From Uloborus plumipes (taxonomy: Eukaryota > Arthropoda > Arachnida > Araneae > Uloboridae), in the NCBI GenBank assembly GCA_038373865.1, contig JAXGGA010001033.1:1-64000 (forward strand): DNA of 64,000 nucleotides, in the 5' to 3' direction. The notes beneath the pieces were generated by a model that did not search any database, was not told the origin of the DNA, and saw only the letters and a program-made list of their open reading frames with translations. Numbering within the stretch: the stretch's first letter is position 1; every line of letters begins with the position of its first letter. This document shows positions 10,426 through 22,600 of the stretch, piece by piece. A program made the position numbers and the translations under genes.

Positions 10426-11040
10426 TACTAATGAAAGAGTATAGTTTTCTATTTCTATTAGGTTTATTCGCGAAAATAACAGAATTTTACCTGCTGCAAG
10501 TAGCATTTCACATATCCATTCCAGCTTTAATTGCTAAAAAAGTGAAAAGTTCAATAGCGGTATATTAGTAGTCATGAATTACACATTTTACTCATTGCGT
10601 AATGAACTACACATAAAGCGGCACACTGCAATCCCTTATACTATTTCGATTCGATGAAAAAATATATAAATATTTTCAATAGAAAGTTTCTCCATAGTTT
10701 TCATTTATTATAACGTCCAAGTACAACAGAGAAATTATGTCTAAAAAAATATTTTCATTAACTGAAAAGAGCCTTCAATCCACGTATTATTCTATTTGTT
10801 TTTCTTTATGCAATAGTACACAAAGTAGTTGATTGATTGAATGGTATTTTTCTTTAAAGTTAATATTATTGTTAACATTTAAATTTCGGTTAGACGCGGT
10901 CATGAAAACGGGGTAGCGGAGGAAAGCAACCTTTAAATTTGACATGATCTTGATGAGTTTGATGACATTTGATTGGTTTGCATTTTTTTAAAAGCAGCTG
11001 AAAATGTGTAAATTTATGTTTGCTCCTGATCAGACAAATG
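10426..11040. repeat. Second copy of the 4099-4640 segment
   Basis: Homologous to 4099-4640, as shown by shared blocks such as 'agtgaaaagttcaatagcg' and 'ctttaaatttgacatgatctt'. The pogo-like MITE sits at a TA at its left boundary, where the 4.1-kb copy has an uninterrupted 'actaatgaaa'. Confidence 0.62.
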
Positions 11041-12800
11041 TACTTTTAATAAATTCAATCCATCAACTGCATTAAATAGCATAATTTATTTTTTAGTTCT
11101 CGATTATTTCAAAGGAAATTTGATTACAATAGAAAAATATGCTGTAATACTAGAATTCTTGTCAATGTCGAAATTCTTAGATAAGCTGTGCAAAAGAGAC
11201 GAAATGACTATATGAGATAATTGTTTTAGAACTTTAGTGAAGATTATCTTACTTTTTTAAATAGAGTTACATTGTCAATTTCTGTTATCGTTTCTTCTCA
11301 AAAAGTTACCAAAAAACAAGTTTTGAATTAAGATACACCAACGTAAAAATACCGTATTTCCTTGCACAAATACAAAGCCGATGTTTTTACAAAGTTTCTA
11401 TTCTTGCTTATACAGTAACGCGCTCTTAATTTTCGATTAATTTTCCGTAAAAATACACTTGCAATGACCAGCTGTTTCTTTGAACAAACTGAAACATTTT
11501 CGAGTCAATAAAAAGTATTTGAAATTACTCAAATATTCGACAGAAATTTGTATTTTAGACATCATTTTTTATATTTTTAAGAAAATCTTTAGAAAGTAAC
11601 ATTAATTCAGGCTGAAAGGTATGTGCCATTTTGTATTTAAAAGGATTTTTTTTTTAAATTTCTGATGTTTAGCGTTAATTATCATAGCAGAACTGCTGTT
11701 TACATTAAATGTGCTCAAATTTTTAATTATTATTTATTATAATACATTTTTTAACAAGTGATTTTGTGCAAAAATTTCATTTTTAAGTCAAAATATTTAA
11801 AGGCAAGTCTTCTTTTTTAACCGGATGGTTTGTATAGCAAAAATAATCTGCACCACTACTCCTTTTGGTGCTCTACATTTGAAGTTTCGAGCAAAAGCAT
11901 AGTGAAATAAAAATGCCAGATTCAAAGAAAAACCTCAATGCATGAAATAAAATGTGTCACACACAAAAAGAAAATAGTAATTGAACATTTCGTCCATTAT
12001 AATGTTATACTATTAAAAACTTGGAAGTAATTCGACTAAGATTTGGGGCGTCGATCAAAACCGTCAACTTTTTCTGGGTGATATTGTATTTATGCATTTA
12101 TTAATAATACAGTACATTAACTCAAAAATTGTACTTAAATGCAACACAAAGAATGTTAGATTAAAACAACACTCAGCAAAATCTTAATTTTTTGGATGAC
12201 TTAGTTAGATTTGACTTTAAACTAATTTAAAAAACGTCTTCTTTATTTCTTGAAATGTTTAATTGCATGGCTCTGCAGCAAACCTGTTGAATTGCAATAA
12301 TTACTTACTGCATTAATCAAAGTAAATAAAATGTCTCATAAGCAATCACCCTGATCCTAAATAATTAAGTAACCTTTAGCCATGTGTAATATTCATGATA
12401 ATGTATTTTTGATGAAGTTTTTCAAACAAAATGGCATTATGTTTGGCAGAAAAGTTGTCTCAAAAATACAACTACAGGCTCTCATAAACACAATAAACTT
12501 TAAAATTGTATTCGAAAATTAAAATTTATTGTAACATTTGTAGTCTAAATTCCACTTAATTCCATTTTAAAATACAGCATTAAAATTTTTTCAAACAGTT
12601 TTTGAACTAAAAGCATGGTATAAACAGTTATAAACAATAAGAAAAAAAGGACATTAAAAGCATTTTTTATAATATAGAAGAAATAGATATGTCAGTGTTT
12701 TCTTTGAAAACTTTTTGCTCCTTTATGTCCAGATTTCACTAATGTTTTGAATTACGTTGAAACATTACGGCAATTTTAAAATAGCCTCATAAACATAACA
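11041..12800. other. AT-rich intergenic or intronic DNA
   Basis: No reading frame, inverted repeat or RNA gene I can support. It lies between exon candidates on the minus strand and may be intron. Confidence 0.5.
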
Positions 12801-12860
12801 CGAATCAAAACGTTAAATACCTGAACTTCTTGAAAAGCGATCTTTTTCAAATCTTCATTA

Positions 12861-13631
12861 CTATGCAGAACCCAAAGAAAAACATCTTTTTAAGGCTCTT
12901 CCTTGCTCGTCAAATTGGAAAAAATTGCTTGAATTGCAAACTTTCTCTGGTATTTTATACTTATCACCTAAAAACGGCATGTAGCCTGACTTCTCACTAC
13001 TATCTTCATTGCCATCATCGCTTTCACTGGACAAACTTGGAGGATTCGATGCACAAACTGCCATCAGAGAGTTTTTGCTATGACTACTGCTATGGGGGCT
13101 AAGATCAAACACATCATTATCTACATCCAAAATGGAATCCACACTTAAAAAATTGGGATTCGGCGATAACGGTTTTCTGTTAAAACTAACAAAATCATCC
13201 TTACGTATATCAGCACCAGCATAATAAATACAGTCAGCAAGATCTGGTAGCGATCTACAATAGCGATAGCTCCTACTTACGTAAGTCTCTGTAAGTTCAG
13301 GATCGGATGTGAAACTTTGCAAGAATACGTGTAAAAGATTCTGCTTTGAGATACTCTCCGATGTTGAACCATCGGATAAAAGCTTCTTAGCAAGTTCGGC
13401 GTCAGAGAATGCATTGCATCTATGCAATTTAGCTTTTGGGGTTTGCTCTCCGGATAACTTCCTCTGAATGATTTTTAAGCTTGGAGCATCATCAGCGGAT
13501 ATCACTTTGATATCAGGTATTGAAAAGCATCTTTCCTTGTTGTCCGCTTGCTTGCTTACTGATGTTTTCAGAAAGCTTTTATTGGCCTTGCTCATGGAAT
13601 CCTTTTCGGTTGGATTCAGTTTCTTTGCCAT
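12861..13631 (-). CDS. Coding exon, 256 residues, unidentified serine-rich protein
   Basis: A single open frame of 256 codons begins with ATG at 13631, directly after an acceptor-like TTTTCTTTCAG, and ends at 12861. The coding sequence may therefore continue from an upstream exon, with this ATG internal. The protein is rich in Ser, Asp and Lys and predicted largely disordered, with no membrane segment. A short motif recurs: ERCFSIPD, HRCNAFSD, YCRSLPD and KRCFSLGS at the C-terminus. The first matches the R-x-x-S-x-P pattern of some 14-3-3 sites, a weak inference. The exon is clearly GC-richer than its flanks. I do not recognise the family. The phase-2 end of the 15334-15487 candidate does not join this frame directly. 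Confidence 0.72.
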   Translation of the reverse strand: MAKKLNPTEKDSMSKANKSFLKTSVSKQADNKERCFSIPDIKVISADDAPSLKIIQRKLSGEQTPKAKLHRCNAFSDAELAKKLLSDGSTSESISKQNLLHVFLQSFTSDPELTETYVSRSYRYCRSLPDLADCIYYAGADIRKDDFVSFNRKPLSPNPNFLSVDSILDVDNDVFDLSPHSSSHSKNSLMAVCASNPPSLSSESDDGNEDSSEKSGYMPFLGDKYKIPEKVCNSSNFFQFDEQGRALKRCFSLGSA

Positions 13632-13689
13632 CTGAAAGAAAATTACCTGTATTATTGGAAAGCAGATTGTAATGTTGATACTGTCTTTA

Positions 13690-13856
13690 GTCAGCTAGGC
13701 TGGTAATTTTGGGGTGTGCTGCTTCCCTTTTCCAACCGTTCCGTACTTTGGTGTTAAGTCCAACTTCAACAAAACACAAGTGCCATAAGGACACCGTTTC
13801 AAAGGCCGGCAACTTTTCGCAGTTCAATAACACATTCATACAAAGAAAGGACTTGG

Positions 13857-13894
<38 letters not shown>

Positions 13895-13985
13895 CCATGC
13901 CAGAACCGGGATTCGAGCCCGGAACCTCCCCATCCGCAGTCCGACTTTTCTGACCACTAGACAAGGTGACAGAGACCAGGTTGTG
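13690..13985 (-). mobile_element. tRNA-derived SINE, family S1, copy 1
   Basis: Reading on the minus strand, a tRNA-like head (CTTGTCTAGTGGTC A-box-like, GGCTCGAATCCCGG B-box) is followed by a body ending near CAGCCTAGCTGA. The same head and body occur at 15570-15845 and 34958-35225. A GA microsatellite (13859-13891) has expanded inside this copy. Confidence 0.78.
13859..13891. repeat. (GA)n microsatellite inside the SINE
   Basis: About 16 uninterrupted GA dinucleotides between the tRNA-like head and the body of the SINE. The other two SINE copies lack this expansion. Confidence 0.95.
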
Positions 13986-14617
13986 TTTGTACAGCCTTTA
14001 ACAGACAATGATCTAAACAACAAATAATAGTAAAATTTGAGCCTTCGTGATCGAGCCTGCTTCTATACAGTATAGAAGGATTGGAACTCGATTATCACCG
14101 ATGCCCTGGTTATGATTTTCCTTATTTGTGTCTTAAATCTTTCGCGTGCTTAGTGTATTGAAGTATAAAATTTTGTTAAGTTGTCTTTGTTGTGTGTAAA
14201 AACAGAGGATATGAGCTTAGCTCTCAGTGATTCTTTGAGGGAACAAATCTTAAAGTAAAATCTGAGCCATGAAGACCAAAGTTCATTAATTGAAACATAG
14301 CAAAGAGAAATGCGATCGTTAACAATGAAAAAGTATATAAGTTTTTTGTATGTTTGCATTTACTGATTTTTAAAAATCAACATTTACTGTCTTTATTTAC
14401 TGCGGCAGTCCCATGGAACTAGCATAAAGTTCATAATTCAAACTTATACTTTATACCGTACGTTCTGATTCAAATGTAAATAACTTTCACATACTATTAA
14501 GGTAAATTCAGCAGTGACCTGCATCGCTCATGCGGGGGGGGGGGGGTTACACTATACAGAAAAAGTAGCACTGAAATACAATGAAAAAAATATTTTTCTT
14601 TCAAGTTAGGTGAAAAT

Positions 14618-14795
14618 GTGCTTTAGGTCCCCTGCTTGGCGCAATTTCAAAAATCGCCAAGCGATTGGCGTCAAAAATCCGCTCCTGAAAGGCTTTCGTA
14701 GGTTTAAGGTTGCCGCAAGTTGGCTGGTAAAATTGCAGGGTTACCATGTTTTGTGCAGTTATCGCCAATTTGGCGAATAAGGGGACCTAAAGCAC
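14618..14795. mobile_element. 178-bp MITE
   Basis: The left end GTGCTTTAGGTCCCCTGCTT is matched inverted by AAGGGGACCTAAAGCAC. The interior includes repeated 'cgccaa' and 'ttggcg' phrases. No clear target duplication and no coding. Confidence 0.72.
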
Positions 14796-15333
14796 AGATT
14801 AACCGTGCAATAAAAATATTATATGCACTCATGGAAAAATTTGAGCAATATGCTTTTATTTAATAGTTTTTTTATTATACATTTACTAGATTGAAGTTTT
14901 CTACATTGTCGTTTAAAATATTCAATGTAGTAAAAATATTACAATGAATTGCACGAGCTAGGAACTAATATTTTAGTAATTGGAAAAGCTATGTGCAAGT
15001 GACAAAAGTATACGTGTTCCTCTGGAAAGTTGAGCTATGACCTTGACACTGTTTCCTTCTTTTTGGGTAATAGGAAAGGGTAATTGTTTTTGACTTGAGT
15101 TGGAACACTTTTGTAAAGCGAGTACAAAAGTTACCTAGCTTAATTTAGTGCCAATTACCCTTACTATTAACCGAAAAAGAGGAAACATTGTCTATGTCAG
15201 AGGTCAACTTACTAGAGGAGTAATTTTTTTCAAATACTTTTCGAAGCAAATATGAAGACACACGAAAATATAAAACAGCACAGATAAAAAATAAAACCTT
15301 ATATACTACCATTACAATTTCTACAGCACTTAC

Positions 15334-15487
15334 TTTTGTTCCAAGAGCAGACCGGAAACCCGACACATGGAAGGACGTTCGTGAATGAATGAGGGGGACA
15401 CGGTTGCAGAATAGTTTTCGCGTTGCCACTCATTTAAATAATCGTACCTTCGAATAATACCGAACCACATTGTATTAAAAAAATCTG
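15334..15487 (-). CDS. Putative internal coding exon, unidentified
   Basis: On the minus strand a good acceptor (TTATTAATTTTCAG-like, before about 15487) is followed by an open frame. It includes residues MWFGIIRRYDYLNEW, a middle segment SPSFIHERPSMCRV, and SGLLLEQ, then a strong donor GTAAGT (15328-15333). It starts in phase 1 and ends in phase 2, about 50 codons. The composition (Trp, Arg, Tyr, Cys) is unlike random AT-rich DNA. Another frame runs through the donor. The phase-2 end fits the candidate at 5730-5879, but other exons may intervene. No family recognised. Confidence 0.45.
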
Positions 15488-15569
15488 CTGAAAATTAATA
15501 AGACTTTGAATATTTTTCTCATTTTAAATGTTATGTCTTTGCAAAAAGAAACATAAAGTAGCATTGTTG

Positions 15570-15845
15570 TTGCTGTTTTGCTCCAGCTAGGCTGACAATT
15601 AGGGGTGCAATGCTTCACTTTTCCATTTGCACCGTAATTTGGAGTGAAGGACGACTTTTACACTACGCAAATTCCATAGTGACCGGTTCATAGGGTAGGC
15701 AAACATTCATTGCATAGCAACAAATTCACATAAAGAAAGGACAAGGACAGGAGATAGAAGGTACATCCATGCCAGATCCGGCATTCGAACCCGAAACCTC
15801 CCCATCTACAGTCAGACTTCTCTGATCACTTGACAAAGTGGCCTG
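15570..15845 (-). mobile_element. tRNA-derived SINE, family S1, copy 2
   Basis: Same organisation as the copy at 13690-13985: a tRNA-like head near 15775-15840 on the minus strand with a B-box-like GGTTTCGGGTTCGAATGCC region, and a body ending near 15585 in CAGCCTAGCTGGAGC followed by a short CAA-rich tail. Confidence 0.75.
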
Positions 15846-15888
15846 CACAGGAAGCATTAACATCATTAACAGAAGAAATAATACTCAA

Positions 15889-15985
15889 GGGCATGGGCGG
15901 GAATCGAACCGCCAACCTCTTTTACTATTCTCAAGTAGCTCTCAGAGCAGGCGCATTTCATCGCCCGACCACAGATGAACCTAAC
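15889..15985 (-). mobile_element. tRNA-like sequence, probably a SINE head or tRNA pseudogene
   Basis: On the minus strand, GGCGGTTCGATTCCCGCC forms a T-arm-like hairpin with a B-box, and an A-box-like TGGTCGGGCGATG lies upstream. The 3' part GCCCATGCCC has no matching acceptor 5' strand, so this is not a working tRNA gene as far as I can fold it. Confidence 0.45.
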
Positions 15986-16318
15986 CTTCTCCGCACACTT
16001 TTAAAAATGCAAGAATAAGAATTGGCGCTGATTGTGTTTTAGCCCATAAAGCTGCTAGGTGCTTTATTTTTCAAAAGCCTTAATGCAATCCATTGTTTTT
16101 CTAGTTTCAAACAACTGCTACATGAAAAGACGAAAGAATTCAGCTAATAATTCTTCCACAAGTAAGGCTCTGTTTTAGGCCAGGTTTAGACTAACTTTTG
16201 AAACCAATCAATTCAAGAGGAGGAGCAATCAAAAGTTTTTTCTCGTTAAAAGTGTGACGATTACATCTTAATGCATATTGTGAGGGTTTGCACAAATATA
16301 TATATATATATATATATA

Positions 16319-16968
16319 CAGGGTGTCCACTCCAATCGTGGACCAATAGCTAATTTCTAAACCGTTAGAGATAAGCATATAGTTTATTTGGGAAAAAATC
16401 TCCAAATTATGAAAGGAATTTTGGGTCTATTCAATGTTTTTCAAAAAATCAAATTTTGAAAGAGTTACGAAATTTAAATTTTTATACAGCCCCCCAGTCC
16501 TATCAATCATATTTAGTAAAACATTCTTGACACTGTAACGTTTAAAACTAAAAAAAAATCACTCTTCTACCACAAAAATTGACCGAGTTATGACGTTTTG
16601 AAAAATCAAGATTTTGAAGGATTTCGCATACGGTCCCTTAAGCGATCTCTCGATGACGTCATGAAACAATGCAAAATCTTGATTTTTTCAAAACGTCATA
16701 ACTCGGTCAATTTTTGTAGTAGAAGAGTGATTTTTTTTTTAGTTTTAAACGTTACAGTGTCAAGAATGTTTTACTAAATATGATTGATAGGACTGGGGGG
16801 CTGTATAAAAATTTAAATTTCGTAACTCTTTCAAAATTTGATTTTTTGAAAAACATTGAATAGACCCAAAATTCCTTTCATAATTTGGAGATTTTTTCCA
16901 AAATAAACTATATGCTTATCTCTAACGGTTTAGAAATTAGCTATTGGTCCACGATTGGAGTGGACACC

Positions 16969-16971
<3 letters not shown>
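16319..16971. mobile_element. 653-bp palindromic element, copy 2, inserted in a TA microsatellite
   Basis: Nearly identical to 1668-2320 and exactly the same length, with the same CAGGGTGTCCACTCC ends. It sits inside a (TA)n tract (about 16298-16318 and 16972-17055), as expected for an element targeting TA. The few differences from copy 1 lie in the loop and scattered arm positions. Confidence 0.9.

Positions 16972-17055
<84 letters not shown>
16972..17055. repeat. (TA)n microsatellite
   Basis: An almost unbroken TA run of about 84 bp, continuing the shorter TA run on the other side of the palindromic insert. Confidence 0.95.
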
Positions 17056-17056
<1 letters not shown>

Positions 17057-17649
17057 GGAATCTACTTTTTTTTGTCATGAATCGTTGTAGCGGATGGAGC
17101 AATTGAAGGTTTTCTTTTTGGTTTTATTTGAACGGGCGCCAAAATCCACAAAAAATTAGTTGCGATAAAGTATGAAATTTCTCAAAGACAATGAATTGCA
17201 TAAGCTTGGTTGCCACCTTACGTAAATGTATTCTTCATCTAAGCCACACCAACACGGTTGCAGTAATTCATAAACTAGAAATTGTGTTAAGATAGTAAAT
17301 TATAGCCTAAACTGCTGCAAAAAAATAAAACTTGACATGCCACTTTGAGTTCCATTCTCACTATGGAACCACACCAATGGTTTAAAAAGAAAATGAATGA
17401 AACAATCAAAAGATCATATTGAAACTTTTGACGCATAAATTAATTTCCCTCGTGTCCCCATAATGCGTTATAATCGAGGTCGTAGTAATGATTCTTTTAA
17501 TGCAAAATTATTGAAATGTGTCTTTACAAAAATGTAAGTTTATTATCATGCTACCGATAGTTTTTTCTAATAAAACAAAAAAAGTATTCCCAGTTTTATC
17601 GCATGCAAACTAAAAAATCAGTTTATGTAATAATTGAAGGGCTTGGGAG
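17056..17649. other. AT-rich intergenic DNA
   Basis: No gene, tandem repeat or inverted repeat that I can support. Confidence 0.5.
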
Positions 17650-17763
17650 ATGAAGGGGTATGTGAGAAAACAGAAATTGCGATTACTTAAAACTCAAAGT
17701 TTTATTGTCGCAGTTGTTGTAGCTTTGTTTTCTGGTTTTGTCGTTAGCGTGAGTATAAAATAA
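17650..17763 (+). CDS. Possible signal-anchor first exon or 37-residue small ORF
   Basis: An ATG at 17650 with G at -3 opens 37 codons: a basic N-terminal tail (MKGYVRKQKLRLLK) followed by a hydrophobic stretch (about residues 17-34, FIVAVVVALFSGFVV). This is the layout of a type II membrane anchor. A donor-like GTGAGT begins at 17749, so the real exon might end at 17748; otherwise the frame stops at 17761-17763. No matching downstream exon was found. It could be chance in T-rich DNA. Confidence 0.3.
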   Translation: MKGYVRKQKLRLLKTQSFIVAVVVALFSGFVVSVSIK

Positions 17764-19560
17764 GTCTAATGACATTTACTTTTTGATATACCAAGTTTTA
17801 TTTACTCACTTGTATCCGTTGCTTAATATTGTCCAGAGTGTTCATTTTTTAAAGTGTAACATAACCCCTTCATCCTCCAAGCCATTAAATTATAAAAGTT
17901 TAAAATGCTTTGTTATACTGTGGAATACGAGTTGAAAGTTAAAGCCTATACTGCAACGATATAAATGTGTCTGCAAGTTCTGTTTAATAATATAAAAAAA
18001 AGGAAGATACTTTCTTTGAGCATTGTGGTCTTTTTTTCTGTACACTGAAGTATAAAGCAATATTTTTTAGCCTACTCTTCCATTCAAGTAGAAGAAAGGT
18101 GAAAAAAGCATTAAAAGTGGCTTAACCTTCTCGCTGCGTATTTTATTTTTTTAAATAAAAATAAGTTCAAAAATTGGGTATTTTTTATTACACATATCTC
18201 ATTTCTTTATATATTTTAGAGTTAAAACAAAAAAAAAAGGTTTTGTACACAGCCAATAATCCATGTAAACCAAGGAATTCAACTGAAAGCAAGTAATACT
18301 TAACTTCAAGCTGATTAAACATTTATAAATAACGCGATTCTAGTTATCATTCAGCTATAAATAGTCTTATATTTGTAACAAACAATTCAAATGATTCAAT
18401 GAAGTATATATATTCCACCACTATAAGACTAAGTTTTTGTAAGTAAAACTAAATAATCAAATTTTCTCTGTAGTTTAGATTTTTTGTTCCAAACCAATTT
18501 TTAAAAAAATTACTACGATTTCTTTTTAAAAAAAAGGTGTAACAGTTCATAATTTTCAACATTTTGGAAATATTAAACCTATTAAAACAATGCTTTATCA
18601 CATCGAATCATACAGTAAAACATACAGTCAGATTCAGGGTATATTTCAATTCATTAAATGTACCAAGTTCCATAAAAAATCTAGTTTAAATTACCTATCA
18701 ATAAATTGCTGTAAATTGAGTTTCTTTAATTAATGAATATTTAAATCATTATGCAACGATTTATTTTAATAACTTTACATCAAGTGTCATAACTAATAAA
18801 ACTAATACTTCATTCTAAGTGCAGAAATGGCAAAATTATCACACATTTTAAAAATTATGATCAAATGCAAAACATTTTTCAGAATTAGGCTAAATTGAGT
18901 TTTTATAGCACGAAATAATTAAGGTGCTGGCAACTTTATACATATTTCTTTAAAGGTATTCTTGCATGCTTTTAAATTCTGACTGAAGATAAAAAAATGT
19001 AATCCTTCATTGGATTTCTTTTTGAATAAACATTTCTTAAATGTAAAAACTTGCTGAATTGTTTTATCTCTCATATAAAGCTTTTACAGCTACTATTCAA
19101 TAATTTACCTATGTATTTAAAAATAAAGAAGTTATCTTTCAAATTAAGATAAGTTTATCATATTTTATTAAGTATTTTTTTAATATTGAGAAAATGCTAA
19201 AACATTCGTTCCTTAAGAGAAAATACAGTTCAAAACAACCCGAGAGCAAGAAAAAGGGTTGATCTTTCTAAAAGCGAAGTCTTTAAATTGAAATTTACTC
19301 TCAGAAATAATTTTGTTTTAATACACATAAGTCGTTTTTACATAAATGAAATGAAAACAAGTAAAATTCCTTATTTTATATATACTTTAAAGTACATTTT
19401 TCATAAAATATTTTTTTAGAATGTAACATTTCAATATACAACATGAAACGAATATACATAAAATTTTGACTTCCTCGCTTTCAGAAAGTGTCAACATTTT
19501 CAAAGTAAATTACAAGGACTTTATATAGTAAAAGTATTAAAATATAAAAATTTCAGTTCT
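17764..19560. other. AT-rich DNA downstream of the large minus-strand exon
   Basis: No coding-like frame. The right part should hold the 3' UTR of the 19614-24752 exon. Several AATAAA-like words occur on the minus strand, for example near 19160, but none stands out. Confidence 0.45.
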
Positions 19561-19613
19561 CAATTGAGCGCGGGTCTTGTAACATAAAATGTTTTTCCAA
19601 CATCTATATGACG

Positions 19614-22600
19614 TTAAAACCTTTTATTATTCTTCCGCTTTGATTTTTTTGATTTTTTACCCTTCTTTTCAGACGCTTTTTTCTGATCTTGCTCCAGTTT
19701 AGAAGATTCATTAGGTTCTGCACATTGAGCACTTCCATGCAACATTTCATTGCAGTCTGAGTCTTGCTTTTTAATGTCCACATCAAGATTTTCTATGTTA
19801 TCAGCCACATCTCCGGTACGAACGTCAGTCGTTTCAGCAGTGTGTTTGGATGTTCCAGCAGCCAATTCAGCAACACCTCCAGCATTCATAGCAGCCGCAT
19901 CAGCTGTGTCTTCTTTATTCGGAGTTTCTGTTTCGAAAACATCTCCGATAATCAAAGCAGCCGCTTCAGCAGCATCTGAAGCATTCAAAGAAGCCGTATC
20001 TGCTCTGTCTCCTTCATTCGGAGTTTCTATTTTGGTACCATCTCCGATAACCAAAGCATCAGCTTGAGCAACATCTCCAGTATTCAGAGCAGCAGTATCA
20101 GCTATGTCTCTTTCACTCTGAGTTGTACTTTTCGTAACATCTCCGATAATCAAAGCAACCGCTTCAGCAGCACCTAAATCATTCAAAGAATCAGTATCTG
20201 CTCTGTCTCCTTCATTCGGTGTTTCCCTCTCGGTAACATCTCCGATAACCAAAGTAGCAGCTTCAGCAACACCTCCAGCATTCAGAGCAGCCATATCAGC
20301 TATGTTTCCTTCACTCTGAGTTGTACTTTTCGGTACATCTCCGATAATCAAAGCAGCCACTTCAGCAACACCTCCAGCATTCAAAGAAGCCGTTTCTGCT
20401 CCGTCTCCTTCATTCGGTGTTTCCCTCTCGGTAACATCTCTGATAACCAAAGCAGCAGCCTCAGCAACACCTCCAGCATTCAGAGCAGCCGTATCAGATA
20501 TGTCTCTTTCACTCTGAGTTGTACTCTTCGTAACATCTCCGATAATCAAAGCAGCCGCTTCAGCAACATCTCGGGCAACATCGTAATCCGTTTCAGCTAA
20601 AATGTTCACATCAGTTATTTTCAAATTTCCATTAGAAGAGATCTCAACAATCACTGGATTAGTGTTACATGCTCTTTTCTTTTTCTTTTTCTTTTTGTTT
20701 TTACGTTTGCCACTAGTTCTTGAAAAGCCTTTTTCTGATTCGTGATATGATGGTGGTGGGGAGAGACGTGACAAGGTTGTGGGATTGTTTATTTGGGTAT
20801 CACTTGGTTTGAAAGGTATTCCTTGACCCTGGTGCAGACGTCCAAATTTTGGATCAAAAACTTCAATTTGTTGGTAAAAAGAACTTTTATCATATTCAGA
20901 TATTGGGCTGTTTTTGCATTTTTTAGAGAATTCGTTCTCGTTGGAGTTTAACATAGTTTGAGTTTCCTTGTTCAAAAGTTTGAGCACAAGGCATGCATTG
21001 TTTTCATTAATTTCATTGGAAGGTAAAGTTTCTGGCTGGATGTCGAATGGAACCAGGTTTTTTTCTTCTCTCCGATTCTTAAGGTAAGTTTTTAGACTCG
21101 TATTTTGCCTCCAATCTTTTAACTCTGGAGAAGCCTCTAAGATACCAGAAGTTTCTAGCTCAGCTATTTGCAATGATGAGTTTTGATGAAGTAACTCTTT
21201 GGAATTATCAGTATTGCTTTCAGAAGGGTTTGATAATTTAGAAATATGTTCGTCCGTAGCGAAATTATAATTAGTCATTTGAGTTTGAAAATCTGAATTA
21301 CCATCATGCTCTATTAGCTGATTCGAAGCAGTTGATTCATATTGCTGGTAAAATCGGTCGATTGGGTTGCAATACACAACTTGTATTAATTTAAGCTCGT
21401 CAATAATTCGATTTAAATTTTCTAAGTCTGCTTTTTCAATGGATGTTGTGCTATCGCCGGCAAAAAAGTTTAGCACTTGACATTCTTGCAACGCAGCTAT
21501 AAAAAACTCTGAACCAAGCACATAAGATTTTTTAGCATTGGTAAGTGGGAAGAACTGTTGTTCGCTCTCATTGACTTTTTTCAGACGGCCTTTTGATGCA
21601 CCTATCATACTCTCTGCAACTAAATCTATGCTTCTCAGAGTAAAAGCTACCGATTTATCCTCCCCTCTACCATCGGTTAATTTCTCTTTGGAACACAATT
21701 CAGGAATATTTAGGCAATCGGAAGAATTTTCAGAAAATATTTTTGGACGAGCTCCGCTAAATTGTTTGCACGTAACTTCAGGCTCGTCGTTTATACCACT
21801 CACATGATCAATGTCTTCAGTAGTTTTCCTGTCAAAATAGTCAATGTTATTTTTACTATCTTTATGATCTGGAAATTCAGATAATGTATCCTCATTGCTG
21901 TTACAGCAGGAATTCCGAAGCACTGGAGTTTTAGTACCCTGATTTTCAAAAGTAGTACCCTTGCAAGTAGTAGATTTAAACTCGACATTTTCAGAAACTT
22001 CAGATTCATGATCCTCGTCTTTGCAAACTTTAGAGGCGCGAAATATAAACTCATTATTACAAACTTTACCAGTGGGTGAGTTAAGAGCACCACTTATCTC
22101 ATTATCGTGTACTTCGTAAGCATAGCTAATTTGCATGTCGTCAATTGGATTTTCAAGCTCCATATCATCACAACCTTTGTAATCAGGAGATTCAATAGAT
22201 ACAGACTCCATATGTTCAAGAACTTTATAAAGAGGAGATTCAGGAGATTCAAGCTCCATATCTTCGAGAATTTTATCAGCTGGAGATTCAAGCACCACAT
22301 TTTCAAGAGCTTTTTGAACCGGAGATTTAGGTTCCACTTCTTTAAAAACTTCATGAACTAAAAGTTTGGGAGAATCACGCTCCATATCTCCTAAAGCTTT
22401 ACGAACCGGTGATTCAAGAGAATTCGGCTTCATATTTTCAAGAGCTTTGCGAACGGAAGGCTCAGGAGATTTAAACTTCACATCTTCAAGATATTCATGA
22501 ACTAAAGCTTTATGAGATTTAAGCTCCACATCTTTAAGAGTTTTATTAATCGGAGATTTAAGCTCCACATCATCAAGAGCTCTTTGAGCCGGAGATTTAG

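Noticed and set aside
15145..15429. 94-residue minus-strand frame with a hydrophobic stretch
   Set aside because: It begins with GTG rather than ATG and runs through a strong splice donor; the other frame of the same region (15334-15487) looks like the coding one.
15889..15985. Functional tRNA gene
   Set aside because: The T-arm-like part is good but the acceptor stem does not pair and the anticodon arm is not clear.
16885..17106. 73-residue frame rich in IYIYIY
   Set aside because: Translation of the (TA)n microsatellite.
19750..20067. 105-residue plus-strand frame rich in Ala, Ser and Val
   Set aside because: Antisense shadow of the 99-bp coding repeat.
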